64,000 nt of DNA from Flavobacterium panici (GCF_903819335.1 NZ_CAIJDE010000034.1:470649-534648); one strand, 5' to 3'; positions 36,654 through 46,073 are shown, counted from the first letter of the stretch. The notes: a model not told the origin generated them from the letters alone. Program-made: numbers and translations.

Positions 36654-37844
36654 TTAGTTATCTACCCAGAATGTTGGTTTTATGTTAGATGCAATTGTTG
36701 TACAGTCTCCACATGGCGCATCAACCCAATAAGTTGTAACGCTGCTGGTTCCATCTCCTGAAAAATAGCGTATTTTTCCATAAGGAAGATCTTCCGCATA
36801 ATGGCAGCAGTGTGTACAAGGAATAGGGTTGTTTGGTTCTTTTGCATAACAAAATTGTGTACAGTCCGTATAATAAGGAGGAGGAAATTTACCTGGAAAT
36901 AAATCTTCATAATTAAAATATATTCGTTCAGTCGATACGGAGCAAACATCAAAATATCCTGCTATTTTACTGTCACTATTAACCGCTTTTAAATTGCCCA
37001 ATAAAAGACCGGGCTGAGTAGGAGAAACAATAGTTCCGCCAGAGGAAGCAGTTTTGTTTAATGTATTGTAATAATTATATGCTGCAAGACTTTCTACATA
37101 TTGTCTGACCAAAATGCTGTATCTGTGTGTAATAATGTAATCCTGATCACTAATAAATCGAATCAAATAATCTACACGATCTTCTTTTAGATTGTTTGTA
37201 TTTAGTAAAAGTAATTCTAAACTTTTTTTAGATCCATAGCAAGTTTTAGTAACTGGCGAATTTGGCTCGAAGGTTGGAGATCCATTATTCCATTCAAGTT
37301 TTGTAGGCAGCCATTTTGGTGCAACAACTTTATAGGTTTCCTCAAATTCAAATCTGTAATAGGTTGATGTGCTTGTAGGATCAAAGCTGTTTATACGAAT
37401 ACCAACACCATTTTTATCATCTTTTTGTTCAATTGCAGCGACTACACTTTGCATAGGCGTTATGGTTGTAAGGGTTTCTGGCGATGATGCAAAAGATCTG
37501 CCGTCTTTGGTGTTAATGTGCAATTGATATTTAGTATTAGGAACAGCCTGAAATTCTATAGTTGAAACATATTTACCAGCATCTTCGCTAAAATTATATT
37601 GATGACCAGCATCATTTGTAATAAAAACTTCAGCTCCACTTTCCGGAAGATAGCCTTCATCTTCAAACTTTGCAGATTTGGTAAGTTTTATTTCCTGTTT
37701 TTTAAGCTCGTTGGTTATGTTGGCTTCAACTATAAGGACATCTTCAAATCGGTTGGTTATTAACGGATATGTTTCGGTGCATCCATTAAGGATGAAAGTA
37801 AGAAAAATTAAAATTACAATATTGTAAAATTTATAATTTTTCAT
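36654..37844 (-). CDS. DUF4249 lipoprotein, locus 1, first copy
   Basis: A 396-residue lipoprotein (ILNGCTETYP), starting 3 bp after the TonB receptor stop, so directly coupled to it. It has the full DUF4249 pattern and ends CGDCTTIASNIKPTFWVDN. The variable loop is the richest in metal-type ligands of the four copies (TDCTQFCYAKEP then PCTHCCHYAED). It is the copy most likely to pair physically with the receptor, judging only from gene order. Confidence 0.86.
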   Translation of the reverse strand: MKNYKFYNIVILIFLTFILNGCTETYPLITNRFEDVLIVEANITNELKKQEIKLTKSAKFEDEGYLPESGAEVFITNDAGHQYNFSEDAGKYVSTIEFQAVPNTKYQLHINTKDGRSFASSPETLTTITPMQSVVAAIEQKDDKNGVGIRINSFDPTSTSTYYRFEFEETYKVVAPKWLPTKLEWNNGSPTFEPNSPVTKTCYGSKKSLELLLLNTNNLKEDRVDYLIRFISDQDYIITHRYSILVRQYVESLAAYNYYNTLNKTASSGGTIVSPTQPGLLLGNLKAVNSDSKIAGYFDVCSVSTERIYFNYEDLFPGKFPPPYYTDCTQFCYAKEPNNPIPCTHCCHYAEDLPYGKIRYFSGDGTSSVTTYWVDAPCGDCTTIASNIKPTFWVDN

Positions 37845-37847
37845 TTC

Positions 37848-40634
37848 TTAGAATTTGAAATTATAAGTTATACTTGGTACCGGAATTGAGAAAATAGACG
37901 TTTTATAACCTTTAACTTTTCCGTTTTGATCTGTCACAAAATAAATAGAATATGGATTGTTTCTTCCTAAAACATTATAAATCGAAATGTTCCAGAAACT
38001 ATGCGCTAACTTTTTAATTTTATGATTTCCTTCGATATTAATACCAATGTCTAAACGGATATAATCTGGTATTCTATAAGCATTTCTGTCGCTATATAAT
38101 GTGTATTGAGAATTTCCATATTGAAATGTTCCAATTGGGTATGTTATTGGTCTTCCAGTTTGATATAAGAAATTTGAAGACAAACTATAACGTTTTGTAA
38201 ATTTATAATTTAAAATAGCACTTAAATCATGAGGTTTGTCAAAATTTGCCGGGAAATAGTTCCCGTTATTTACAATTTCTGAACTAAACTGACTATCAAG
38301 TTTAATAAAAGTACGAGAGTAAGTATAGCCAATCCATCCGTTTAATCTTCCGGTTGTTTTCTTTAATAATAACTCAACTCCGTATGCTTTTCCTTCACCT
38401 TGTAATAATTCTGTTTCAACATTTTGATTTAGCAGAAGCTGCGCTCCAACTTTATAATCAAGGATGTTTTTAGATTTTTTGTAATATCCTTCTAAACTAA
38501 CTTCGTATTCTTCATCTTTTAGTGTTTTAAAAAGGCCTAAAGAAACTTGCTGCGCAGTTTGAGGTTTTACGTTAGAATCAGATAATTTCCATGTATCTGT
38601 AGGAGATTGCGTAACGTTACTCGATAAAAGGTGAACATATTGACGTGTAACATCATAACCCGCTTTTATTGAGAAATCTTCAGTAATAAAATAACGTGCT
38701 GCTAAACGAGGTTCAAGTCCGCCATAAGTTTTTATGACTTCGTTTTTTTTGTAATGCGTTGTTCCAGTTACAGTCTCATCGCTTAAAGGCAGACCGGCTT
38801 GATAAGTATTTACATTTGCTTCTCCTAAAGAGGCATAAAACGAATATCTTAAACCTAAATCAATTAAAAGTTTATCACTGAATTTGTAACTATCGGCTAA
38901 ATAAGCAGCAGATTCCAGCGCTCTTTCTTTTTCAAGATCGGTAGCAATTAAAGTGGCATCAGGATTTGTTGGATGCTGATAACCTGGTGAAATGTTATAT
39001 AATTTGCTTGCAACACCATACGACAAAGTATGTTTTGGATTAAGTTGATAATTTAACTTTGCCTGCAATTGAGATTCGTTTACTTTATATCCAAAATCAA
39101 ATGCATTAATATCATTTGAATCATAGTCAATATTAAATTTATACTCGCTGTTTGTAAAAATTAAAGCCCCTTTACTTTTTTTGTTAAAAGTATGATCCCA
39201 TTTTAAAGAAGCAAGCCTGTTACTGTATTTATAAATAGAATCTGAGCTTAAACTAAATTTATCATGGCTGTAATATACAGTTGCTTCAAGATTGTTATTG
39301 CTGTTGATTGCGTTATTGTATTTAATAATTCCATCATAAAATCCAGCCTGACTGTTTTTTAAATTTTCATCGTCAAGAGATTTTAAAATCCAATCTGAAT
39401 ATGTAGCACGGCCTCCAACAATAATACTTGATTTGTTTTTCTGGATTGGTGTGCTAAGCGTCAAATTTGAGGTTATAGGTCCAATGGCACCTTCACCAGA
39501 GAATTTTTCAGGATTTCCATTTTTTGTTGTAATATCAAATACAGAGGATAATCTTCCTCCAAAATCTGCCGGAATGCTTCCTTTATAAATATCTGCTTTC
39601 TTTGCTGTATAAGGGTTTATGGCCGAGAAAAAACCTAAAAAGTGCTGCGGATTATATAAAACGGCGTTGTCTAAAAGAATAAGGTTTTGGTCGTCTTTTC
39701 CGCCTCTTACGTTAAATCCTGCAGATCCTTCACCCGTAGTTTTAATACCCGGAAATGTAGTGGCAACTTTTAAAATATCTCTTTCTCCAAGAATTAAAGG
39801 AACATTTTTAATTCCTTCTATATCAATTGAAACTAAACCAGAAACTGTAGTTTCGGTTGTTTTTTGTCCTTTCTTTTTAATGACAACTTCGTCTAATTGA
39901 TTGGATTTTTCATTGATGCCAATATCAAATTTTCCGTCATCATAAACCATTAAAGTTCTCACAACTTCTTTGTGGCTTAATGATTTTACTTCAATAACAT
40001 TTATGCCTCGCGGAAGCTGTAATGTGTAATTTCCATCAAGATCAGTAGATGTGTTGATGTTTTTTCCTCTTACTTTAATGTAAATGTTTTGCTCTACTTT
40101 TCCTGTTTCTTCATTTCTAACAGTACCAGAAACAGTATAATTTCTCTTAACAGAATCTTTATTTTCTTTTCCGATAAAAACAATCGAAGCTTTTTTAGTT
40201 ACGCTGTAACTGTTTAAAGAATCATATTGCTGATGAAATACCGGATTATCAGATTGATCGTTTCCATTATTTTGATTCGTTTCGACTGGTGCATCGCTAA
40301 AATAATTCGAAGGCAGAGTATCGTGAATTGTACTGTTAAGCGTTAAAATTACTTTGTTTTTGAGAACAATATAATTCAGATCTGTTTTACTTAAAATTGA
40401 ATTAAGTACAGTATCAATCGTAGCATCATTATAAACTCCGGAAATCAATTCTTTATTAGAACTGACCCATGTTGGATCAAAATAAAATTTGTATGATGTT
40501 GCAGCTTCAATGCGTTTTATTGCATTTTCAATGGTTTCATCTTTAAAAGTAATTGATAATTTCTCATTTGAATTTTGTGCAATAGACAATTGAAATGAGA
40601 ATAAAATAACAAAGGCGAGTAAAAATTTTTTCAT
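37848..40634 (-). CDS. STN-domain TonB-dependent receptor, locus 1
   Basis: A 928-residue outer-membrane receptor. The signal peptide ends SIAQ. An STN (secretin/TonB short N-terminal) domain covers about 25-100 (LSITFKDETIENAIKRIE). After a polar linker comes a CarboxypepD_reg-like domain (about 165-245, VSGTVRNEETGKVEQNIYIKV). The plug follows (about 265-400) with GERDILKVATTFPGIKT and GSAGFNVRGGKDDQN. The barrel runs to the terminal Phe (ITYNFKF). STN domains usually signal to an anti-sigma factor, but none is encoded nearby. The gene is tightly flanked (5 bp and 3 bp) by a small secreted protein and DUF4249. Confidence 0.92.
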   Translation of the reverse strand: MKKFLLAFVILFSFQLSIAQNSNEKLSITFKDETIENAIKRIEAATSYKFYFDPTWVSSNKELISGVYNDATIDTVLNSILSKTDLNYIVLKNKVILTLNSTIHDTLPSNYFSDAPVETNQNNGNDQSDNPVFHQQYDSLNSYSVTKKASIVFIGKENKDSVKRNYTVSGTVRNEETGKVEQNIYIKVRGKNINTSTDLDGNYTLQLPRGINVIEVKSLSHKEVVRTLMVYDDGKFDIGINEKSNQLDEVVIKKKGQKTTETTVSGLVSIDIEGIKNVPLILGERDILKVATTFPGIKTTGEGSAGFNVRGGKDDQNLILLDNAVLYNPQHFLGFFSAINPYTAKKADIYKGSIPADFGGRLSSVFDITTKNGNPEKFSGEGAIGPITSNLTLSTPIQKNKSSIIVGGRATYSDWILKSLDDENLKNSQAGFYDGIIKYNNAINSNNNLEATVYYSHDKFSLSSDSIYKYSNRLASLKWDHTFNKKSKGALIFTNSEYKFNIDYDSNDINAFDFGYKVNESQLQAKLNYQLNPKHTLSYGVASKLYNISPGYQHPTNPDATLIATDLEKERALESAAYLADSYKFSDKLLIDLGLRYSFYASLGEANVNTYQAGLPLSDETVTGTTHYKKNEVIKTYGGLEPRLAARYFITEDFSIKAGYDVTRQYVHLLSSNVTQSPTDTWKLSDSNVKPQTAQQVSLGLFKTLKDEEYEVSLEGYYKKSKNILDYKVGAQLLLNQNVETELLQGEGKAYGVELLLKKTTGRLNGWIGYTYSRTFIKLDSQFSSEIVNNGNYFPANFDKPHDLSAILNYKFTKRYSLSSNFLYQTGRPITYPIGTFQYGNSQYTLYSDRNAYRIPDYIRLDIGINIEGNHKIKKLAHSFWNISIYNVLGRNNPYSIYFVTDQNGKVKGYKTSIFSIPVPSITYNFKF

Positions 40635-40639
40635 TTGTC

Positions 40640-41383
40640 TTATTTGGTTTGAATTGAAAGAGAATTAGAAATGTATTTCATCAAATTTTTCATAAATTGA
40701 TTTAAATCAGATTTTTTTAACTCTCTATTCAGTAAATAAAACCCATTGATTTGTTTTTTTTGTTCGGGGAATAGTTTGATAATATCATTTTTTCCTTTTA
40801 TGAGGTAAATGTTATTTTTTAGATCAATAAAAAAAGAATTATTTTCTTTGAAAGTATAAAACACGCCGGTTTCTAATACTGTTTTTTGAAGATCTTTATG
40901 GTGTTTGATGTAAAATGTAAAATCTGGAGCAACTTTACTTTCCTCATAATATCCAAGTGTGAATTCAGGAACTGTTGCAATTTTTCTGTCTATCTTGACA
41001 AAATTTTTATCCAGTATTGAAAAAGACTGAACTTTATTTTGAATAAGACTTATTCCAGTGTTTTCAGATTCTCCATATGGATTTAGAACTAAAATATCTC
41101 TGAAGATGTCATATTTGAGTTTTACTTCATAATATTTTTGCCCCTCACAAGTGATTTTTCCAATTTCGTATTTGTTTATTAAATACAAATGACTGTCTCC
41201 AATCGTTCTATACGGATTAGTGTACGGCGTTCCGTTATTAAGATCAAGATTGTCTTTTCCAACAGTTTTGTCAAACCAATTGTAAATATTTACATCGTTA
41301 TTTGTTTGGCTATGAATAACATAAATGTTTAACAATAATCCAAATAACACAAGGAAAACGAATTTTTTTTGATAATTTTTCAA
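40640..41383 (-). CDS. Secreted protein of unknown function, first gene of locus 1
   Basis: A 247-residue exported protein (MKNYQKKFVFLVLFGLLLNIYVIHSQ). I recognise no family. It is beta-rich with conserved blocks shared with the 53346-54059 gene: DKT(V/I)G..LN(L)NNG near residue 40, KYDI(F/Y)(R/K)D in the middle, and an IKHHKDLQKTVLETGVFYTF-like strand pair. The start is TTG: the frame has a TAG four codons upstream and no ATG fits. It precedes the receptor by 5 bp. The good promoter at 41423-41451 reads into it, making it the first gene of a six-gene operon. Confidence 0.72.
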   Translation of the reverse strand: MKNYQKKFVFLVLFGLLLNIYVIHSQTNNDVNIYNWFDKTVGKDNLDLNNGTPYTNPYRTIGDSHLYLINKYEIGKITCEGQKYYEVKLKYDIFRDILVLNPYGESENTGISLIQNKVQSFSILDKNFVKIDRKIATVPEFTLGYYEESKVAPDFTFYIKHHKDLQKTVLETGVFYTFKENNSFFIDLKNNIYLIKGKNDIIKLFPEQKKQINGFYLLNRELKKSDLNQFMKNLMKYISNSLSIQTK

Positions 41384-41422
41384 AGGATTCTATGGTTTTT
41401 AGTGATTTGTTTTGGGGGTTTC

Positions 41423-41451
41423 CAAATTTATTAAAAAAAGGTTATAAACAA
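41423..41451 (-). promoter_or_regulatory. Promoter of the first DUF4249/TonB operon (TTG-N18-TAAATTTG)
   Basis: On the minus strand TTG (41451-41449), an 18-bp spacer and TAAATTTG (41430-41423), perfect in both boxes. The leader to the TTG start at 41383 would be about 33 nt. Confidence 0.75.
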
Positions 41452-41497
41452 AACGTATATCTGTTAAATTGTGATAATTTCTTATTTTTTTAATAAC

Positions 41498-41533
41498 AAA
41501 AACCCTAAATCGCAATAACGATTTAGGGTTTTT
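41498..41533 (-). terminator. Terminator of the small membrane protein gene
   Basis: AAAAACCCTAAATCG / CGATTTAGGGTTTTT, 15-bp perfect stem with a 6-nt loop. It lies 41 bp past the stop of the gene at 41574-41825 and insulates the next operon. Confidence 0.85.
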
Positions 41534-41573
41534 AACGAATAATTTGATCGAATTAGAATTGTGTATTTAAATT

Positions 41574-41825
41574 TTAATCATAGAAATCATCAGTGTTATC
41601 AAGGATTTCGTCGAATATTTTTTTTAATGATCTTATATAAACTGGAAACGCAATGGCCAGTAAGATATATTCTAATCTTAAAACAGTAACATCGTCTAAA
41701 ATTCTATATAAGCAGGGAATAATTACAGCCAAGGATACAACAACCCCAACCCACGGATTGTTTTTTATTTTTTTTATAGTTGGCAAAAGTTTCATTTCAG
41801 GTTGTCTCGTTAAGGCTATCTTCAT
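41574..41825 (-). CDS. Small membrane protein
   Basis: An 83-residue protein with two hydrophobic segments (about 27-42 and 52-64) and an acidic tail (DEILDNTDDFYD). An internal ATG at 41795 could also be the start, giving MKLLPTIKK. No family is recognised. It has its own terminator and is flanked by the LytTR operon terminator upstream, so it is probably transcribed alone. The 190 bp upstream show only that terminator. Confidence 0.55.
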   Translation of the reverse strand: MKIALTRQPEMKLLPTIKKIKNNPWVGVVVSLAVIIPCLYRILDDVTVLRLEYILLAIAFPVYIRSLKKIFDEILDNTDDFYD

Positions 41826-41971
41826 CTATCTCTATTTTGATTTAGGTGGGATAAAAGTAATTTTGATCTCAATTTATAAGTGTGAAAATGTCACGAAACG
41901 CTTTTTCTCTGTCATGAACGCCATGAAATGTTTATTATGTAGGAATCTTTTCTTTGAAATAAGCATAAAAA

Positions 41972-41992
41972 AATCCTCTATTAAAGAGGATT
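41972..41992 (-). terminator. Terminator of the LytTR two-component operon
   Basis: AATCCTCT / AGAGGATT with a 5-nt loop, followed on the minus strand by TTTTT. It lies 22 bp past the response regulator stop. Confidence 0.8.
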
Positions 41993-42014
41993 GGTTTTGA
42001 ATTTGAGATCTTTA

Positions 42015-42761
42015 CTAAGATAAAATATTCATTTTTTTTATAAAATCTTTGTAGGTGTCACTCAGGTTTATTTTATGATTTCCTTTTAAAATAATAAGGT
42101 TATCTGCCAGGATAATTTCTTCTATTTTATCCGTATTTACAATTGTATTGCGATGCGTTTTTATGAATTTATTTTTGTCTAATAAATCGCTGATTTTAGT
42201 CAATGAAATTAGAATTACAAATTTTTCTTTCTCGGTTATAATATTGCAGTAACGCTCTTCAACTTCAATGTAAAGAATGTCTTCAAGAGATACTTTTTTT
42301 AAGGAATTTTTCTTTTTAATAAATAAAGAATCATTACTGATTACGGTATTTTGTTCTTCGCTAAAAAAGACATTTGTCTGCTCATAAAATTTCTCGACAG
42401 CCATTTCTAAGGCATACAAAATTTCAAGTTCATTAAACGGTTTCATTAAAAAACTGAAAGGCCTTGTGAGTTTTGCCCTTTCAAAAACCTGACGATCCTG
42501 AGAGCTTGTTAAAAACACAAATGGTTTCGATGCATGCGGAATTATATTGATAGATTCTGCAAAAGTTATTCCGTCTGGTTTTCCATCCAGGAAAACATCA
42601 ATTATAATTATATCAACGGGTTTTTCATAAAAAAGTTTTAGTGCTTCTGTGTAATTTACGGCAACTCCGGCAACATTATAATTGTTTTTCTCTAATACTT
42701 TTACAAGTTCATCACTCTGCTCTAAAGTATCTTCTATAATTAAAACATTAATATTATCCAT
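42015..42761 (-). CDS. LytTR-family response regulator
   Basis: A 248-residue regulator. The receiver domain (1-120) has acidic residues at EDT, phospho-acceptor Asp55 in IIIIDVFLDG, the Thr/Ser switch in FLTSS and Lys107 in LMKPF. The LytTR DNA-binding domain (about 145-245) has VSLEDILYIEVEERYCNI and KFIKTHRNTIVN. LytTR proteins bind pairs of direct repeats spaced about two helical turns apart. A candidate site lies before the second DUF4249/TonB operon (54218-54253). The gene follows the histidine kinase by one base. Confidence 0.92.
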   Translation of the reverse strand: MDNINVLIIEDTLEQSDELVKVLEKNNYNVAGVAVNYTEALKLFYEKPVDIIIIDVFLDGKPDGITFAESINIIPHASKPFVFLTSSQDRQVFERAKLTRPFSFLMKPFNELEILYALEMAVEKFYEQTNVFFSEEQNTVISNDSLFIKKKNSLKKVSLEDILYIEVEERYCNIITEKEKFVILISLTKISDLLDKNKFIKTHRNTIVNTDKIEEIILADNLIILKGNHKINLSDTYKDFIKKMNILS

Positions 42762-42762
42762 T

Positions 42763-44496
42763 TCATTTAGTTTTTGGGAATGTTAATATCATTTTAGTCC
42801 CTTTATTGAGTTCGCTTTCTATTTCAAACGTTCCCGAATTTTTCTTGATCATTTGCTTACATAATTGTAAACCCAAACCAGTTCCTATAATTTCTGAATT
42901 GCCTTTTTTAGCTAATAATTCTCCTTCATAAAGCAATTCTTTAATAGTGTTTTCATTCATTCCAATTCCGGTATCCTGAATTATAACCTGACAAAAATCA
43001 GAATCTGGTTCATTTGCCGAAAATGTAATTTGTCCATTCTCATTAGAAAATTTAATAGCATTGTCCAGTAAATTTCTAAATACAATTTTTAGAGAATCGA
43101 GGTCAACAAACAAAAATATATTTTTTGAAACCGAATTCTCGAACGTTATTGATTTCTCTAATAATAAGGGCTTATAATTATATTCGATTTGCTGTATTAC
43201 GGAGTATAAATGAATTGATTCTTTATTAAAATACAATTGTTTAGTCTGTAATAATGCCCAGTGTAATAAATTATCTAACAAGCTGTAAGTACCGTTTGCA
43301 ATACTGCTGTTTTGAATAATTAAATGATTTAATTCGTCGTAATTTTTAGTTTCAAGCGTGGCAGATAATTTAGAATTACTGTTTTTTAAAGCATTTACAG
43401 ATGAACGCAGATCATGGCTTACAATAGAGAAAAGTTGATCTTTTGTGGCATTGAGTTCGTCGAGTTTGTTTTTTTGACGTAAAATGGTTTTGCCATTTTT
43501 TACTTTTTGTGCATATAAATAAACACCGCCCGTTAAAATCAATAATAAACCAATTGAGGAGAAAAATAAGGTATTACGCTGTGTGTTTTTTAATTTATTT
43601 TCGACCTCAAGAACTTTTATTTGTTTTTGTTTTTGAGCCACAGCGAATTTTTTCTCAAAATCAGCAACTGCCCAAATTTTATTTTGGTTGTTTAAGGAAT
43701 CTTTCCATTGTTCAGATTCTTTTCTATAAACTAATGCCTCTTTGAAATTGCCTCTGTTTTCTTCTACAATTGCCATATTTCTTGAAGCAATTTCTTTTTT
43801 ATTATAATTTTTTATTTTTTTTGATAAGTCATATGCCTTTTTAAAATAAGGAATGGCTAAATTATCCTTGTATTGTTCATAATATAAATTGGCCAAATTA
43901 ATGTAAGAAGAACAGATTCTATCATTATTTTGAGTTTTTGCAGTTAAACTTAAGTTTTTTAGTAAATAATCTTCTGCTTCATCTAACTGTTTCAGATATA
44001 TATATGAAGAACCAATTCCTGTATAAATATCTGCTAAGTAGTTGTCTTCGTTTAATTTAATAAATTGTTTTTCAGATAATCTGAAGTAAAAAAGAGCTCT
44101 TTGAAATTGCTTAGATTCTAGAAACGAAGCGCCTAAAGTAAAGTTTTTGATTGGCGTAAGTACAAATTTTTCTGAAACCAGGAAAAATTCTTTTTGTGCT
44201 TCTTTATAAAGTTTTTTATGAAAAAAACTAACACCTCTAAAATAATGACAATAATCAGACATTACTTTATGATTATTGTTATTCAATTGTTTCATTGAAT
44301 ATACTAATGTAGAGTCCCAATCTTCTTTAAGATAAAAAGATTGGGCCTTTACAAAATTTATTTTTCCTTTATATGTTATTGCTCCTTGTTGAATTTCTTT
44401 TTTTTCAAATTCGAAAAACTTTTTTTCCTGAGAGAATAGAAAATTTAAGTTTGTTACAAATAATAGTATTACAATATAAAAGATTTTACTTTTCAT
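42763..44496 (-). CDS. Sensor histidine kinase with extracytoplasmic TPR repeats
   Basis: A 577-residue kinase. The signal peptide (ends FLFSQ) is followed by about six TPR-like helical repeats (about 45-290), then a TM helix (about 309-329) and a coiled linker. The H-box is SIVSHDLRSSVNAL with His361. The ATPase domain has N479 in LLDNAIKF, DTGIGM at about 508 and GTGLGLQLC at about 538. The TPR part should lie in the periplasm and sense a protein or peptide partner. It is cotranscribed with the LytTR regulator downstream and an unknown protein upstream (2-bp gap). Confidence 0.9.
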   Translation of the reverse strand: MKSKIFYIVILLFVTNLNFLFSQEKKFFEFEKKEIQQGAITYKGKINFVKAQSFYLKEDWDSTLVYSMKQLNNNNHKVMSDYCHYFRGVSFFHKKLYKEAQKEFFLVSEKFVLTPIKNFTLGASFLESKQFQRALFYFRLSEKQFIKLNEDNYLADIYTGIGSSYIYLKQLDEAEDYLLKNLSLTAKTQNNDRICSSYINLANLYYEQYKDNLAIPYFKKAYDLSKKIKNYNKKEIASRNMAIVEENRGNFKEALVYRKESEQWKDSLNNQNKIWAVADFEKKFAVAQKQKQIKVLEVENKLKNTQRNTLFFSSIGLLLILTGGVYLYAQKVKNGKTILRQKNKLDELNATKDQLFSIVSHDLRSSVNALKNSNSKLSATLETKNYDELNHLIIQNSSIANGTYSLLDNLLHWALLQTKQLYFNKESIHLYSVIQQIEYNYKPLLLEKSITFENSVSKNIFLFVDLDSLKIVFRNLLDNAIKFSNENGQITFSANEPDSDFCQVIIQDTGIGMNENTIKELLYEGELLAKKGNSEIIGTGLGLQLCKQMIKKNSGTFEIESELNKGTKMILTFPKTK

Positions 44497-44498
44497 AT

Positions 44499-44897
44499 TT
44501 AAGGAATAACAGTAGATGTACCTCTAGAAGTTTCAGGGTCAAGATCTCTTAAATAAGATATGATTTTTGTAACATTTTGAACGGTGTCTGAAGTATATTC
44601 TATCTCTACATACCAAACATCATAAGTTTCTGGTGATTTATCATCATAATCATAATCAAAATAGATTTCTATCAATCCATCATTCTCTGTAAATATTCCT
44701 ACACTAGGATTTTGCGAATCCTTAGAATTAATGTATAAAGTAGCGTTAATTTTTAATTTTCGTACCCCATGTTGTACAAAAAGTCTTGCAGAAACTAAGG
44801 GAGGAACTGGGTAAGTAAGGCTTTCAGGATCTAAAAATCTAAAATCTACGGTATTAATCTTCGTGTTTTGAATCACAAAATATTCTGTGGTTTCCAT
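44499..44897 (-). CDS. Hypothetical protein, first gene of the two-component operon
   Basis: A 132-residue, soluble, beta-rich protein with no signal peptide or TM. Features: ARLFVQHGVRKLKINATLYI, an acidic stretch EIYFDYDYDDKSPETYDVWYVEIEY, and a C-terminus DPETSRGTSTVIP. I know no family. It precedes the histidine kinase by 2 bp and shares its promoter, so it may modulate the kinase or be an ancestral effector. The 210 bp between it and the regulator gene at 45108 are very A/T-rich; I see no gene there. Confidence 0.6.
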   Translation of the reverse strand: METTEYFVIQNTKINTVDFRFLDPESLTYPVPPLVSARLFVQHGVRKLKINATLYINSKDSQNPSVGIFTENDGLIEIYFDYDYDDKSPETYDVWYVEIEYTSDTVQNVTKIISYLRDLDPETSRGTSTVIP

Positions 44898-45107
44898 AAT
44901 TAGGTTTTAAGGGTTAATAATTTTATTTTTGGTGGGTTAAAGATATTTTATTTCTTTAAGAAAATATAAGCATTGTCGTGTTTTTTTTGTTAAATTATTT
45001 ATTTATTGCCGTTCGTCGATAATAAATATTATAATTTGCTTTAGAAAGGAAAAAAAAACCAGCCGAAAAAAAATGAATTGAGTTTGTTGTAGAAAAGGCT
45101 TATTATT

Positions 45108-46070
45108 TTAGAAAAGTAAGTCAACCTGCGAATTAATTTTTTCGAGATAATAATCTATTTTTCGAATGGCACGATTAAAGAAAAGGTTTTGCTCTTTAAT
45201 ACCAGATTGCCCTAAAGCTATTGAGTTGCTAATTTGCTGTTTAAAAAACTGATGCACATTTTTACAGCTGTCTTCATTGTCTGTAATAAAATACCCTAAG
45301 AGTGTATAAGGAACAAACATAGTTAGTTTTTCTTCCGTTTCTATGAGCATGTTATTGTTTAATAATATCAGTTCATTATAATAAAGCGCAAAGTTGTTAT
45401 TAGCATCATTACATTTTGCCTGTATTAAATTTATAATTCTCTTTAAGTCCTTACAAAGAGCATTAGCATTTTTTAAATTTAGCAAGCCGGCTTCATAAAA
45501 ATATAGAATCTGCTGCAAACTGCTGTTTATAGTGGTATCGTTCCAAATTTCATTTACGGTAGTGTTTTCATATGCTTTTTTTAAGGTTTGCATATATTCT
45601 GTAAAAGATTCCTCAATTACAAAATTTTCAAAAGATACTTTTTTCTGGTTTGTATTTAAAAGATTCAGCCAGACAAAAGCCTTGAATTTTGACAAAATCG
45701 TTCCGTCCATAAAATAGAATAACGGAATATCCTTGGCCGAATAATAAAGTTTTGTTTTTGGGTTTTTTGTCAGTATTTCAACCTGTTGTGCAGATGCTTT
45801 AAAATATTGGAGCATATCTTTTAAGGATTCGATCTCAATAGTTTTTTCTACAATGACTTTTTCTTTTTGTGAAAATAAATTATCCAATGAAATATTAAAA
45901 TGATTCGCCAGTTTGATGGTTTCGTCAATAGAAAATTTACTTTTTTGAGATATCCTTCGATGCGACGCATCATAACTGATTTCCAATATAGAAGCAATCT
46001 CATCTATCAAAGAATTTGACTTTGAAATTTTACTTCTAATAGCTTTTAAAAACGATTCCTGATGTTTCAT
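45108..46070 (-). CDS. Helix-turn-helix regulator with a large effector domain
   Basis: A 320-residue cytosolic protein. Residues 1-70 form a Cro/C1-like HTH (LIDEIASILEISYDASHRRISQKSKFSIDETIKLANHFNIS). The remaining 250 residues are helical with no catalytic signature; they may bind a ligand or oligomerise. It is divergent from the surface-repeat protein gene, with 103 bp between the starts. That gap contains inverted half-sites and a perfect TTTGCGCAAA palindrome, probable operators for this protein. The exact family is not clear to me. Confidence 0.72.
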   Translation of the reverse strand: MKHQESFLKAIRSKISKSNSLIDEIASILEISYDASHRRISQKSKFSIDETIKLANHFNISLDNLFSQKEKVIVEKTIEIESLKDMLQYFKASAQQVEILTKNPKTKLYYSAKDIPLFYFMDGTILSKFKAFVWLNLLNTNQKKVSFENFVIEESFTEYMQTLKKAYENTTVNEIWNDTTINSSLQQILYFYEAGLLNLKNANALCKDLKRIINLIQAKCNDANNNFALYYNELILLNNNMLIETEEKLTMFVPYTLLGYFITDNEDSCKNVHQFFKQQISNSIALGQSGIKEQNLFFNRAIRKIDYYLEKINSQVDLLF

Positions 46071-46073
46071 AAT

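Noticed and set aside
34171..37844. DUF4249 proteins as SusD homologues
   Set aside because: They occupy the SusD position next to a TonB receptor but lack SusD-type helical TPR features; their pattern is beta-rich DUF4249.
41653..42000. Plus-strand open frame opposite the small membrane protein gene
   Set aside because: It crosses the LytTR operon terminator and is antisense to a gene with a better start and its own terminator.
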